A stretch of 64,000 nt of DNA from Deltaproteobacteria bacterium (GCA_019309565.1 JAFDFZ010000001.1:34776-98775); one strand, 5' to 3'; counted from the stretch's first letter, positions 54,148 to 63,512 are shown. Made by a program: numbers and translations. The notes: generated from the sequence alone by a model not told the origin.

Positions 54148-54731
54148 TGTCTCTTTTGTTTCGCACCAAACAAGGGAAGCTTAAATTGTTCTTGCTTTCG
54201 GGGATCTTTATTTCATTTGGCATCATCTTTGCAATATTTATCCGCTATCGCCAATATGCAGACAAGAGGAACTCTTCCGTATCTCCCGTTCCAGGAGATG
54301 CAAACATATCCATTGGAAAGGTTCACCAGACCGCTACAAAGGACGGTGCAACAGAGTGGAGCCTGAATGCCGGTTCCGTAAAATATTTCGATTCTCAAAA
54401 AAAGGCCGTACTCAAAGATCTGTCCATAACGTTTTTTCTCAAAGACGGGAGCCATATTTACATGACGGCAGACAAGGGCGTGTTAAAGACAGATTCAAAT
54501 GACATTGAAGTTACCGGCAATGTTGTGGTAAAAAACATCAATTATAGATTGCGAACCGAGAATCTTCATTACAATCACAAGAAGCGAACCATTTCCTCAC
54601 CGGTACCTGTTGAGATATCCGGGACCTTTATCCGATTGGCTGCAGATTCCATGTTCATAGATTTGAACCGTAATCAGGCCGTGTTCAAAGGGAACATCAA
54701 GGGGAACATCCATGAAAAGGCAATACTTTAA
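54144..54731 (+). CDS. lptC: LPS export protein LptC
   Basis: LptC links the inner-membrane ABC transporter to LptA in the periplasm. The 195-residue protein has one N-terminal transmembrane helix (about residues 14-33) and then a beta-jellyroll of Lpt type (MTADKGVLKTDSNDIEVTGNV). The start overlaps kdsC, and its end overlaps lptA by 20 bases. Confidence 0.9.
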   Translation: MMSLLFRTKQGKLKLFLLSGIFISFGIIFAIFIRYRQYADKRNSSVSPVPGDANISIGKVHQTATKDGATEWSLNAGSVKYFDSQKKAVLKDLSITFFLKDGSHIYMTADKGVLKTDSNDIEVTGNVVVKNINYRLRTENLHYNHKKRTISSPVPVEISGTFIRLAADSMFIDLNRNQAVFKGNIKGNIHEKAIL

Positions 54732-55281
54732 ATCCAGTAGATCGTTTTCAATCTTACCGGCAATTGCAGCCATACTGATTGTGGCAGTCGGAACAGCCGG
54801 ATCTCTTTATTCACAGGAAAAACCAGGTGGAAAAGACTCCAGTGAACAGATTCGAATTTCCGCCGACAGCCTGACAGTTGACAATCAGGCCAAGTTCGCC
54901 GAGTTTACCGGCAATGTTAAAGCCTCCCAGGGCAATAATGTGATACGCGCCGATAAACTCAAGATCTATTATAAAGGTGGTTTAGGCGAAAAAGGAAAGG
55001 CACCATCGGCAGAGCAGGCCATTGAGAAACTGGTTGCAACCGGCAACGTAAAAATACGCTTTGAACAGAACCTGGCGGTGGCCGATGAAGCTGTTTATAT
55101 TACCGAAACTCGCGTCTTGATTCTTACCGGTAAAAATTCCAAAATAACAAGGGGTAATGATTCAATATCCGGTTCCAAAATAACCTTTTACAGAGATGAT
55201 GGACGTATCAGTATTGAAGGCGGTAAGGAAAAGCGGGTGGAGGTCATATTTTATCCAGGAGAAAAGGGCGGTATAAGATAA
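54712..55281 (+). CDS. lptA: LPS transport periplasmic protein LptA
   Basis: The 189-residue periplasmic protein bridges LptC to the outer-membrane LptD. It has a signal peptide (hydrophobic residues about 9-28) and OstA-type repeats: DNQAKFAEFTGNVKASQGNN and a later KLVATGNVKIRFEQN. AGGGG lies just upstream of the ATG, inside lptC. lptB follows 4 bases later. Confidence 0.93.
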   Translation: MKRQYFKSSRSFSILPAIAAILIVAVGTAGSLYSQEKPGGKDSSEQIRISADSLTVDNQAKFAEFTGNVKASQGNNVIRADKLKIYYKGGLGEKGKAPSAEQAIEKLVATGNVKIRFEQNLAVADEAVYITETRVLILTGKNSKITRGNDSISGSKITFYRDDGRISIEGGKEKRVEVIFYPGEKGGIR

Positions 55282-55285
55282 GACC

Positions 55286-56008
55286 ATGTCACGGCTTTCG
55301 CTTCATCAGCTTGTCAAGGTTTATCATAGCCGACCCGTTGTAAATGGTATAAGCTTAAGTGTGGAGAACGGCGATGTGGTGGGGTTGCTGGGACCAAACG
55401 GGGCCGGTAAAACAACCACCTTTTACATGACCATAGGGCTGATCAAGCCGGAAGGAGGGAAAGTATACCTCAACAGCGAGGATATTACCAGCTGTCCAAT
55501 GTATCTGCGGGCCCGCAAAGGGGTGGGGTATTTACCGCAGGAACCATCTGTGTTTCGGAAACTGACGGTCAAACAAAATGTAATGGCAATTCTAGAAACC
55601 TTGCCTCTGTCGAAATCGGAACAAGAGCGGCGGGCGTCAAATCTTCTGGATGAATTGGGCATTCGACACTTGTCGGATCAAAGAGCCAGTCTGCTTTCCG
55701 GAGGCGAAAGACGTCGGTTGGAAATCAGTCGGTCGCTTGCAACAAACCCCTCTTTTATGTTGCTGGATGAACCGTTTGCAGGTATTGATCCACTGGCTGT
55801 CATCGATCTTAAGAACATCATCGCACATCTTAAACATCGCGGGATCGGTATCCTTATTTCCGATCACAATGTGAGGGAAACACTGGAAGTATGCGATACA
55901 GCTTATATAATAAACGATGGAAAAGTTATCGAGTTTGGAACGCCTGATAAAATAGCTTCAAGCAAAATCGCAAGAAGCTGCTATTTAGGGGACGAATTCT
56001 GTTTATAA
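55286..56008 (+). CDS. lptB: LPS export ABC transporter ATP-binding protein LptB
   Basis: The 240-residue ATPase powers LPS extraction by LptFG. GPNGAGKTT is Walker A (residues about 37-45), LLSGGERRRLEISR the signature, and MLLDEPFAGIDP Walker B. ISDHNVRETL contains the switch His. Its stop is next to the rpoN start, the order seen across proteobacteria. Confidence 0.97.
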   Translation: MSRLSLHQLVKVYHSRPVVNGISLSVENGDVVGLLGPNGAGKTTTFYMTIGLIKPEGGKVYLNSEDITSCPMYLRARKGVGYLPQEPSVFRKLTVKQNVMAILETLPLSKSEQERRASNLLDELGIRHLSDQRASLLSGGERRRLEISRSLATNPSFMLLDEPFAGIDPLAVIDLKNIIAHLKHRGIGILISDHNVRETLEVCDTAYIINDGKVIEFGTPDKIASSKIARSCYLGDEFCL

Positions 56009-56009
56009 T

Positions 56010-57443
56010 ATGGCAATCGAATTACGACAACAACTGAGGTTATCCCAGCAGCTAATAATGACTCCCCAGCTGCAAATGGCCATCAAGCTCTTGCAGCTGT
56101 CCCGGCTGGAGCTGATCGAAACCATTCGCCAGGAACTTGAAGAAAACCCTGCCCTGGAAGAGGCTCTTGACGGCTCTGTTGACGATCAGGGCGAAGAGAT
56201 GAGCGAAGTGCCCCCCGAGGAGACACCAACCGCAAAAGAGGTATCGATCGAAGAAAAAGTAAGAGATGATATCGATTGGAGCAACTACATTGAAGAATAC
56301 AACACCCCTTATCGAATCAGCTTTGAAACAGAAGATAGGGACAGTCCCAGTTTCGAGGCCTTTACGGCAACAAAAACCTCCTTGAGCGATCATCTCCTCT
56401 GGCAGCTAATGATGTTTTCCCCAACACCGGAAGAGGAAAAAATAGGCAGCCTCATTGTTGGAAACCTTGATACGGATGGTTATCTGGATATTTCCATTGA
56501 AGAGCTATGCAGTTTAAGTGGAGCCAGTGAGGATATGGTTAAGAGCGTGTTATCGCGCGTGCAGACATTTGATCCTGTCGGAGTGGGTGCAAGAGACCTG
56601 AAGGAATGCTTGCTCATCCAGGCCAACTATTTCAATCTAAACAACACTATTGTCACCGAAATAATTGAAAATCATCTAAACCACCTTGAAAGCAAAAATT
56701 ACAAGGCCATTGCCAGGGCTTTGAAAACAAATCTGGATGAAGTAATCTCCGCAGTGAACATAATAAAAGGGCTGGAACCAAAACCCGCTCGCCAATTCAG
56801 CGATGAGGAGCCCCAATATATTACCCCTGATATCTATGTATATAAATTTGAAGATGATTTCGCAATAATGCTCAACGACGACGGCATGCCCAAGTTAAGG
56901 GTAAATTCTCTTTACAAAAGGGCCATCCATAAGGACGGAGAGATCTCAGATGCTGCAAAAGAATATATTCAGGAAAAATTGCGATCCGCAACATGGCTCA
57001 TTCGCAGCATTCACCAGCGCCAGAAGACCATTTACAGGGTAATGGAAAGTATCGTGAAATTCCAACGGGATTTTTTTGAAAAAGGGATTGCGTACTTGAA
57101 ACCCATGGTCTTAAGAGATGTGGCTCAAGACATAGGTATGCATGAATCCACCATAAGCCGGGTGACGACCAACAAGTATGCCTACACCCCTCAGGGCATA
57201 TTTGAATTGAAATATTTTTTCAACAGTTCCATCAGCCGCATCCATGGCGATGCCATCGCATCTGCCAGTGTTCAAGAAAAGATAAGACAGATCATTGAAA
57301 GCGAAGATCCCCGCAAACCTTACAGCGACAGCAAAATATCAGAACTTCTCAAGGAGGCCAATATCAACATAGCCCGAAGAACCGTGGCCAAATATCGGGA
57401 AATGATGAAGGTGTTGCCCTCCTCTAAACGAAAGCAATTTTAG
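56010..57443 (+). CDS. rpoN: RNA polymerase sigma-54 factor
   Basis: The 477-residue sigma factor recognises -24/-12 promoters and needs AAA+ activators. Region I at the N-terminus is glutamine-rich (LRQQLRLSQQLIMTPQLQMAI). An acidic stretch covers residues about 50-80, and the core-binding domain follows. The helix-turn-helix is in VAQDIGMHESTISRVTTNK. The RpoN box near the C-terminus reads ARRTVAKYRE. It lies in the conserved lptB-rpoN-hpf-ptsN order. Confidence 0.97.
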   Translation: MAIELRQQLRLSQQLIMTPQLQMAIKLLQLSRLELIETIRQELEENPALEEALDGSVDDQGEEMSEVPPEETPTAKEVSIEEKVRDDIDWSNYIEEYNTPYRISFETEDRDSPSFEAFTATKTSLSDHLLWQLMMFSPTPEEEKIGSLIVGNLDTDGYLDISIEELCSLSGASEDMVKSVLSRVQTFDPVGVGARDLKECLLIQANYFNLNNTIVTEIIENHLNHLESKNYKAIARALKTNLDEVISAVNIIKGLEPKPARQFSDEEPQYITPDIYVYKFEDDFAIMLNDDGMPKLRVNSLYKRAIHKDGEISDAAKEYIQEKLRSATWLIRSIHQRQKTIYRVMESIVKFQRDFFEKGIAYLKPMVLRDVAQDIGMHESTISRVTTNKYAYTPQGIFELKYFFNSSISRIHGDAIASASVQEKIRQIIESEDPRKPYSDSKISELLKEANINIARRTVAKYREMMKVLPSSKRKQF

Positions 57444-57456
57444 GGAGAGAACAAGT

Positions 57457-57981
57457 ATGCAGACATCGGTAACCTTTAAGAATCTGGATCCTTCGGAGAA
57501 CTTAAAAACATATGTTAGAGAGAAACTGAATCGATTTGACAAACTATTAGACAACCCCGCAGAGGCCAGTGTTGTTCTTTCTGTGGAAAAGTTCCGGCAT
57601 ATTGCCGAAATAAATATTTCCGGTGACAGGCTCAACCTTATCGGTAAAGAAGAAACAAACGATATGTATTCGGCAATCGATATGGCGCTGGATAAACTTG
57701 AAAAGCAAATCAAGAAAAACAAGCAAAAAATCAGAGAGCGCCGGGGAGGAATCGCAAAAGAGCTTTTTGCTGAAAAAACGACCATTATGGAGGATGAATC
57801 CGGCAGACAGATTATAGTGAAAAACATTGAATACAAACCAATGGATATTGAAGAAGCCACCATGCAAATGGAGCTGGTCTCAGACAACTTCCTTGTGTTT
57901 ACAAATGCCAAAACTAACAAAGTAAATGTACTTTATCGACGAAAGGACGGCCACTACGGCTTAATCCAGCCAAGCGATTAA
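57457..57981 (+). CDS. hpf: Ribosome hibernation-promoting factor, long form
   Basis: The 174-residue protein has an N-terminal S30AE/YfiA domain (about 1-100) that occupies the decoding site, and a C-terminal extension (about 115-174, ending LYRRKDGHYGLIQP) that dimerises 70S ribosomes into 100S. That C-terminal domain marks the long form. GGGAGAG lies before the ATG, 13 bases after rpoN. Confidence 0.93.
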   Translation: MQTSVTFKNLDPSENLKTYVREKLNRFDKLLDNPAEASVVLSVEKFRHIAEINISGDRLNLIGKEETNDMYSAIDMALDKLEKQIKKNKQKIRERRGGIAKELFAEKTTIMEDESGRQIIVKNIEYKPMDIEEATMQMELVSDNFLVFTNAKTNKVNVLYRRKDGHYGLIQPSD

Positions 57982-58065
57982 TAGGCTCGGGAATACGGCT
58001 GGCGTTGGACAGGAAATATTCTTTGACTTATTTTTTTCGGATTTTCGACATGGAACTAGAATAAA

Positions 58066-58524
58066 ATGAAAATATTGGATGTTTTACAAAAAGATGCAAT
58101 TCTCTTAGACTTGAAATCTACAGATAAAAAGGGTGTGCTGGACGAACTGGTTGCCCCTGTTGCTCGGATTGCCAAGCTTAACCATGATGATATTGTCCGT
58201 GTGCTCATGGAACGGGAAAGCCTTGGGAGTACAGGCATCGGAGGGGGTATCGGGATCCCTCACGGCAAGGTGAAGGCGCTGAAATCCCTGATTCTTGGTT
58301 TTGGGCTTAGCCGGAAGGGAGTCGATTTTGAATCCATGGACGGCCGGCCTACTTATATCTTTTTTCTTCTGATAACACCGGAAAATTCAGCCGGTCTTCA
58401 TCTAAAGCTTCTTGCCCGGATATCGCGAATATTGAAAAATGATCCGTTTAAAGAAAAACTGTTAGCAGCAAGAGATAAAGATGAGGTCATAAAAACTATC
58501 CAGGAGGAAGACGAAGATTTTTAG
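58066..58524 (+). CDS. ptsN: PTS IIA-like nitrogen regulatory protein PtsN
   Basis: The 152-residue EIIA-Ntr protein is phosphorylated on His66, in GGIGIPHGKV. It regulates rather than transports sugars. The fold is a single EIIA (fructose/mannitol-type) domain. It follows hpf by 84 bases. A strong terminator lies downstream, so it is probably the last gene of the lpt-rpoN transcript. Confidence 0.92.
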   Translation: MKILDVLQKDAILLDLKSTDKKGVLDELVAPVARIAKLNHDDIVRVLMERESLGSTGIGGGIGIPHGKVKALKSLILGFGLSRKGVDFESMDGRPTYIFFLLITPENSAGLHLKLLARISRILKNDPFKEKLLAARDKDEVIKTIQEEDEDF

Positions 58525-58597
58525 CGCATACCGATTTCATCCCCTGAAGATTTGAACTTTTTTAGACGCATCACATGCAGTGAATTCGCAAATGGTG

Positions 58598-58630
58598 GGC
58601 GGGTGTATGACTTACCCGCCATATTTTTTA
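58598..58630 (+). terminator. Intrinsic terminator between ptsN and rapZ
   Basis: GGCGGGT (58598-58604) pairs perfectly with ACCCGCC (58614-58620) around a 9-base loop, followed by ATATTTTTT. It splits the lptABC-rpoN-hpf-ptsN transcript from rapZ onward. Confidence 0.75.
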
Positions 58631-58690
58631 AGGAGCCGGTCTAAAACGACTTTCAGTTGAATATAGGTCGCAAGGCATGTTGTTAGCTGA

Positions 58691-59605
58691 ATGAAACACT
58701 TTAACATCATTATTATTACAGGTCTTTCAGGCTCAGGAAAAAGCACGGCGATGGCTGCTTTTGAAGATGCCGGATTTTTTTGCGTGGATAATCTACCGGT
58801 TGATCTGCTTCCGAAATTTCTTGAGCTTCCCATACAGGGCGCACCTGAAATCTCAGGCCTGGCCTTTGTCATGGACCTTCGTGAAAAAGGTTTCATATCA
58901 AAGTGTCCAACTATTTTCGAATCCTTAAGACAGAAAGGTTACCATTTCAGGATCCTGTTTCTGGAAGCAAGCGAGGATGTTTTGCTTCAACGCTACAGCC
59001 AGACTCGACGTCATCATCCGCTATCACAGGAAAAGGGGCTTCTGGAAGGTATCAGGACCGAAAAAAAACAACTGAAAGAATTAAGAATCACCGCCGATAT
59101 CATCTTAAACACATCTCGGTACACGGTTCACCAGCTAAAGGCCGCTATTTTCGATATTGCCCAAAGAAGCGCAACGCGTATGCCAATGCGTATCACCGTG
59201 CAATCCTTTGGCTACAAATACGGTATTCCTCCGGATGCCGATTTATTGATGGATGTTCGATTTCTTCCAAACCCATACTTTGTACCGGAGCTCAAAGAAC
59301 TGGATGGGGAAACAGAGGCCATCAGAAATTATGTTCTGAGCAATGCCGAAACCCAACAATTTTTAAAAAAATATATAGACCTGCTTGACTATTTGATTCC
59401 ATTATACGAAAAGGAGGGCAAATCCTATCTGACCATTGCTGTCGGATGCACAGGAGGACGACATCGTTCGGTGGTTATTGCTAGATATTTATACGAGCAT
59501 ATCATCCGGCTGGGTAAAAAAGTGGAAATCACCCATCGGGATATTGATCAGAATGAGAGAGATGTTGAAACAGAGGATAGAAAAGCAGCGAATAATGAAA
59601 ATTGA
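58691..59605 (+). CDS. rapZ: RNase adapter protein RapZ (P-loop)
   Basis: The 304-residue protein has a Walker A motif, GLSGSGKSTAM, at residues 9-19 and FFCVDNLPVDLLP after it. In E. coli RapZ delivers small RNAs to RNase E and senses glucosamine-6-phosphate; in other species the role is less clear. The C-terminal domain has AVGCTGGRHRSV, conserved in the family. The ribosome-binding site is weak. It begins about 70 bases after a terminator, so it needs its own promoter or readthrough. Confidence 0.93.
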   Translation: MKHFNIIIITGLSGSGKSTAMAAFEDAGFFCVDNLPVDLLPKFLELPIQGAPEISGLAFVMDLREKGFISKCPTIFESLRQKGYHFRILFLEASEDVLLQRYSQTRRHHPLSQEKGLLEGIRTEKKQLKELRITADIILNTSRYTVHQLKAAIFDIAQRSATRMPMRITVQSFGYKYGIPPDADLLMDVRFLPNPYFVPELKELDGETEAIRNYVLSNAETQQFLKKYIDLLDYLIPLYEKEGKSYLTIAVGCTGGRHRSVVIARYLYEHIIRLGKKVEITHRDIDQNERDVETEDRKAANNEN

Positions 59606-59648
59606 CCCCTTTTTTAATAAACAACGCAGAGGTTAACTGACAACGGCT

Positions 59649-60062
59649 ATGATAGGAATTGTTATTGTAACACACTGTAAACTGGGAGATGCTCTGATCG
59701 ATGCGGCGAATTTTATTCTTGACGGCACCCCTGAGGCTGTGGTTGCCGTCTCCATTGATCTTAAAGAAAGCGCCGATGTTTTGCGGAAGAAGATTTCCGA
59801 TGGCATCAAAAGCGTCGATCAAAAAAAAGGCGTTCTTCTGTTAACGGATATGTTCGGAGGAACCCCTTCCAATTTGAGTTACTCTTTTCTTGAAGAAGGC
59901 AAGATAGAGGTCATATCCGGAGTGAATCTTCCGGTATTGATTAAAGCGGTTAATTCCCGCGGCGAGATGAAACTTGGTGAACTTGCAGAAAACCTTGAAT
60001 CTTACGGTCAAAAAAGCATTTCACTGGCAAGCCGAATCTTAAAGGGAAACAAAAGAAGTTAG
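59649..60062 (+). CDS. PTS EIIA component, mannose family
   Basis: The 137-residue protein is a stand-alone EIIA-Man domain with the phosphorylated His9 in IVIVTHCKLGD. LLTDMFGGTPSNLS is the family signature. No EIIB, EIIC or EIID gene lies nearby, so a regulatory role is more likely than sugar uptake. It sits between rapZ and rimI. Confidence 0.87.
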   Translation: MIGIVIVTHCKLGDALIDAANFILDGTPEAVVAVSIDLKESADVLRKKISDGIKSVDQKKGVLLLTDMFGGTPSNLSYSFLEEGKIEVISGVNLPVLIKAVNSRGEMKLGELAENLESYGQKSISLASRILKGNKRS

Positions 60063-60067
60063 GTGTA

Positions 60068-60520
60068 GTGTGGAATATAGGGATCTTTTCGAAAGCCGAT
60101 CTTGACGCTGTAGTTGCCATTGAAAGACAAGCTTTTCGGCATCCGTGGAGTCGTGACTCGTTTTTAAAGGAGATAACATGCGAATGTGCGTTGAATCTGG
60201 TGGTCAGAGGAGACGATACGCAATACCCGCATGGAGTGGTTGCCTATCTGTGTTCCCGTCTGATTCACCGGGAGATGTACATCCTGAAACTTGCCGTGGC
60301 ACAAAACTGGCGCCGCAAGGGGGTAGCATCGATGCTGTTAAAAGAAAGTTTCTCCCGCGCATTGGAGAAGGCGGCTTTGACGGCAATATTGGATGTTCGG
60401 CGCTCGAATTTTCCCGCCATCTCATTCTATCACAAACACGGCTTCCAGGTGGTGGGCTCACGACCGGCTTATTATTCTGACACCGGGGAGGATGCGCTGG
60501 TGATGAGAAAAAAACTATAA
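60068..60520 (+). CDS. rimI: Ribosomal protein S18-alanine N-acetyltransferase
   Basis: The 150-residue GNAT protein acetylates the N-terminal alanine of S18. LAVAQNWRRKGVASMLLKE holds the acetyl-CoA loop (Q/RxxGxG/A), and FYHKHGFQVVGSRPAYY the C-terminal signature with the catalytic Tyr. It begins with GTG 60068, 5 bases after the upstream stop, and is followed by gap after 9 bases. Confidence 0.9.
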   Translation: MWNIGIFSKADLDAVVAIERQAFRHPWSRDSFLKEITCECALNLVVRGDDTQYPHGVVAYLCSRLIHREMYILKLAVAQNWRRKGVASMLLKESFSRALEKAALTAILDVRRSNFPAISFYHKHGFQVVGSRPAYYSDTGEDALVMRKKL

Positions 60521-60529
60521 GGAGGAAAC

Positions 60530-61534
60530 ATGAGTATAAGATTAGGCATCAACGGCTTCGGAAGAATTGGACGGGTTGTTTTCAGAGCGGCCCTGAGCCA
60601 TCCTGAAGTAGAGGTGGTTGCGATCAATGATCTTACGGATGCAGCCACCATGGCCCATCTGTTGAATTATGATTCTGTCCACGGTCGACTGGAAACCGAA
60701 GCGGTTGCCAGGGACAACGCCATTGAGCTGGATGGCAAATCGATCACCATCTCTTCGGTAAAGGATCCTGCTCAGCTTCCCTGGGCAGAGCATGACGTCG
60801 ATGTTGTGGCGGAATGTACCGGTATTTTCAGGGATCGCGAAAATGCTTCCAAACATCTGTCCGCCGGCGCAAAGAAAGTGATTATTTCAGCACCTGCCAA
60901 GGATCCGGACATAACCATTGTGATGGGTGTCAATTCAAACCAGTATGATCCCGCGAAACACCATATCATCTCCAATGCATCCTGTACCACCAACTGCCTG
61001 GCGCCGGTGGCAAAAGTGCTGTTGGAAAATTTCGGAATCAAATCCGGGCTTATGACCACCGTTCATGCCTATACCGGAGATCAGCGCCTTCTTGATTTTC
61101 CTCATAAAGATCTTAGAAGGGCAAGAGCCGCTGCGCTTTCCATGATTCCAACCACCACCGGTGCGGCAAAAGCCGTTTCGCTGGTATTGCCGGAGCTTGA
61201 TGGCAAATTGAACGGGCTTGCCATCCGGGTGCCGACACCCAATGTGTCAATCGTCGATTTCGTCGCAACCATCGAAAAGTCCGGGGTCACCGTATCTGAT
61301 GTAAATGATGCTCTCAAAAAGGCATCTGAAGGAGAACTATCCGGCATTCTCGGGTTCAGCGAAAAACCTCTGGTATCAATTGATTTCAACGGTTCAACCC
61401 TGTCCTCCATCGTGGATTCCCAGACTACACACGTCATTGGCAACATGGTAAAAGTGCTTTCCTGGTACGATAATGAATCGGGATATTCACATAGAATGAT
61501 AGATCTTGCGGCCATGGTCGGAGAGCAACTGTAA
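60530..61534 (+). CDS. gap: Glyceraldehyde-3-phosphate dehydrogenase
   Basis: The 334-residue enzyme oxidises glyceraldehyde-3-phosphate with NAD and phosphate. GINGFGRIGRVVFR is the NAD-binding N-terminus, and SNASCTTNCLAP carries the catalytic Cys near residue 152. AAGGAGGAAAC precedes the ATG. A pgk gene does not follow; tpiA is next after 130 bases. Confidence 0.97.
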   Translation: MSIRLGINGFGRIGRVVFRAALSHPEVEVVAINDLTDAATMAHLLNYDSVHGRLETEAVARDNAIELDGKSITISSVKDPAQLPWAEHDVDVVAECTGIFRDRENASKHLSAGAKKVIISAPAKDPDITIVMGVNSNQYDPAKHHIISNASCTTNCLAPVAKVLLENFGIKSGLMTTVHAYTGDQRLLDFPHKDLRRARAAALSMIPTTTGAAKAVSLVLPELDGKLNGLAIRVPTPNVSIVDFVATIEKSGVTVSDVNDALKKASEGELSGILGFSEKPLVSIDFNGSTLSSIVDSQTTHVIGNMVKVLSWYDNESGYSHRMIDLAAMVGEQL

Positions 61535-61664
61535 ATGCAACCAAAAGCTTTTTGTACGCCATCAGCAAGTCGGACGTGAGTCAATGGAGATGACAGCAAG
61601 GGAAAAGTGAATTATTTGAAATGCAATCCCTTTTACTGCTAAACTATAGAACGGAGTTAAACAA

Positions 61665-62426
61665 ATGAGGAAACGGATACCGCTGATCGCAGGGAACTGG
61701 AAAATGTATAAGACAGGACAAGAGGCTGTGGACATGGCGCGCAGGCTTGTTCAGTTGATCTCGGATGTTACCGAAACAGAGGTTATGATTGCCCCTGCCT
61801 TCACGGCCCTGGCACCGGTATCGGAAGTATTAAAGGAAAGCCCCGTGGCATTGGGCGCCCAGAACATGCACTGGGAAAAAGAAGGGGCCTATACTGGAGA
61901 GATCTCCGCATCTATGTTAATTTCAGCGGGGTGCAAATATGTGATTATCGGCCATTCAGAGAGGCGTCAATATTTTGGTGAAACCGATGGGACTGTCAAT
62001 AAAAAGCTTGGCACTGCGATTCAAAGCGATCTGATACCAATTGTATGCATCGGTGAAACCGAAGAGCAAAGGGAGGCAAAGCAAACTTATTCTGTTCTTG
62101 ACAAACAGGTGACAAAAGGGTTAAATAAATACACTGCTGAAAGTTTGAAAAAATTGATCATAGCATACGAACCTGTGTGGGCTATTGGTACGGGAAAAAC
62201 GGCAACACCCGAACAGGCTCAGGAAGCACATCAATTTATCCGGGGACTGATCGAAAAGAGGTTCGATGATAAATTGGCAAATTCCATGAGAATTCTTTAT
62301 GGGGGAAGCGTAAAGCCGGATAATATTAACCGGCTGATGGCGATGCCGGATATAGACGGCGCACTGGTTGGTGGTGCAAGCCTGGATGCTGAAGCGTTCA
62401 GTAAAATAATTAAATTTGAATCGTAA
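61665..62426 (+). CDS. tpiA: Triose-phosphate isomerase
   Basis: The 253-residue enzyme interconverts dihydroxyacetone phosphate and glyceraldehyde-3-phosphate. AGNWKMYK carries the substrate Lys, VIIGHSERRQYF the catalytic His, and AYEPVWAIGTGKTATPEQ the catalytic Glu and flexible loop 6. It has ACGGAG upstream of ATG 61665. It sits between gap and secG. Confidence 0.97.
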   Translation: MRKRIPLIAGNWKMYKTGQEAVDMARRLVQLISDVTETEVMIAPAFTALAPVSEVLKESPVALGAQNMHWEKEGAYTGEISASMLISAGCKYVIIGHSERRQYFGETDGTVNKKLGTAIQSDLIPIVCIGETEEQREAKQTYSVLDKQVTKGLNKYTAESLKKLIIAYEPVWAIGTGKTATPEQAQEAHQFIRGLIEKRFDDKLANSMRILYGGSVKPDNINRLMAMPDIDGALVGGASLDAEAFSKIIKFES

Positions 62427-62443
62427 AGCCGTGTGAGAATTAA

Positions 62444-62803
62444 ATGTCGATTTTACTTATTGTGATTCATGTCATTGTGTGTATCGCGCTCATTATGATT
62501 GTTCTGCTTCAAACCGGAAAAGGCGCTGACATGGGTGCCGCCTTCGGAGGAGGGTCAAGTCAGACATTTTTCGGCAGCACCGGGGCATCTACTTTTTTAA
62601 GCAAGGCCACCACCGTTGCAGCTATTGTTTTCATGATCACCTCTCTTGGGCTAGCATATCTCTCCAGTCACCGCCCGGAGGGATCGATCATGGAGAAAGT
62701 AAAGCCGCCAACAGAGCAGACGGCACCGGCACAGACCGGCTCCGGCTCTGGTTCGGAAAGCGAACCGTTAAAGCCGACATCACCTGAGCAAAAGTCACCG
62801 TAA
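62444..62803 (+). CDS. secG: Preprotein translocase subunit SecG
   Basis: The 119-residue protein has two transmembrane helices (about residues 2-22 and 53-73) joined by the conserved GKGADMGAAFGGGSSQTFFGS loop shortened here to its core GGGSSQTFFGS. It sits in the SecYEG channel. The C-terminal 40 residues are a Pro/Glu/Ser-rich tail (PPTEQTAPAQTG). It is 17 bases after tpiA, and the tRNA follows immediately. Confidence 0.93.
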   Translation: MSILLIVIHVIVCIALIMIVLLQTGKGADMGAAFGGGSSQTFFGSTGASTFLSKATTVAAIVFMITSLGLAYLSSHRPEGSIMEKVKPPTEQTAPAQTGSGSGSESEPLKPTSPEQKSP

Positions 62804-62810
62804 TGAATGT

Positions 62811-62896
62811 GCCGAAGTGGTGGAATTTGGTAGACACGCTATCTTGAGGGGGTAGTGGGGAGACCCGTGCCGGTTCAAGTCCGGCCTTCGGCACCA
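62811..62896 (+). tRNA. tRNA-Leu (GAG)
   Basis: The 86-base gene has acceptor arms GCCGAAG (62811-62817) and CTTCGGC (62886-62892), a D arm, and an anticodon stem CTATC/GGTAG. The loop TTGAGGG gives anticodon GAG. A long variable arm, a GGTTCAAGTCC T-arm, and an encoded CCA are present. It is 7 bases after secG and may be co-transcribed with it. Confidence 0.95.
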
Positions 62897-62955
62897 TGAC
62901 TATGTTTTAAAATGTGCCAATCATAGATCGACAGTAGCGCACCTTCCTTTTTCTC

Positions 62956-62997
62956 AAACCCGAAAGAGGTTCCATCTCTTTCGGGTTTGTTTTTTTA
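62956..62997 (+). terminator. Strong intrinsic terminator after tRNA-Leu
   Basis: AAACCCGAAAGAG (62956-62968) pairs perfectly with CTCTTTCGGGTTT (62976-62988) around a GTTCCAT loop, and GTTTTTTT follows. It closes the rapZ-to-tRNA block. Confidence 0.92.
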
Positions 62998-63221
62998 CAC
63001 AACTGATTCACCCGACTCATTGCTTCCGTGTGGGTCTGCTAAGAGATGAAAAATTCGATTCCAAAAATCCTCAAACACGATCTTTCGTGCAGATTTTTTC
63101 CTTGACTTTCTCGGTAAGTGTTAGTACAGAGAACTCAAAATTTTAATTGACTTGTTTTATACTACTTTGTGAGAGCTGGTCCGTTTCGGATAATTGTATA
63201 TTCTGCTTCAGATGGAATTGG

Positions 63222-63320
63222 AGTTTTCCTGAGCGATCGCAGTGACGCAAAGCATCCGGTGAAACTGTCAGGAACTTAACCGCTTCTGTGATGCTCACGT
63301 AACGCTTCAAATCTCCTGCC
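63222..63320 (+). ncRNA. Possible structured leader RNA with c-di-GMP-I-like core
   Basis: The stretch contains GTGACGCAAAGC, which matches the conserved GACGCAAAGC joining segment of c-di-GMP-I (GEMM) riboswitches. AGCATC next to it can pair with GATGCT about 33 bases later, with CGGT/ACCG inside. CTG/CAG flank the 5' side. The usual GGCAAAC partner segment is missing, so this may be a variant or a chance match. Confidence 0.25.
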
Positions 63321-63512
63321 AGTCAAAACTGTTGCCAAGAATTGCTCAAAAAGGTCTATTTTGGGTTTATACACGAATATGTTTTTGAAAAATTTTGAGT
63401 TGAAAAGAGCGCAGTTGTTATTTTGTTTGTTAATGTTCTGTTCACATAATTAGAGTAGTTTGGCAGGCCGATCTTTTATTATCAACCCATTTAATCCATT
63501 CCAGTTTAGAAA

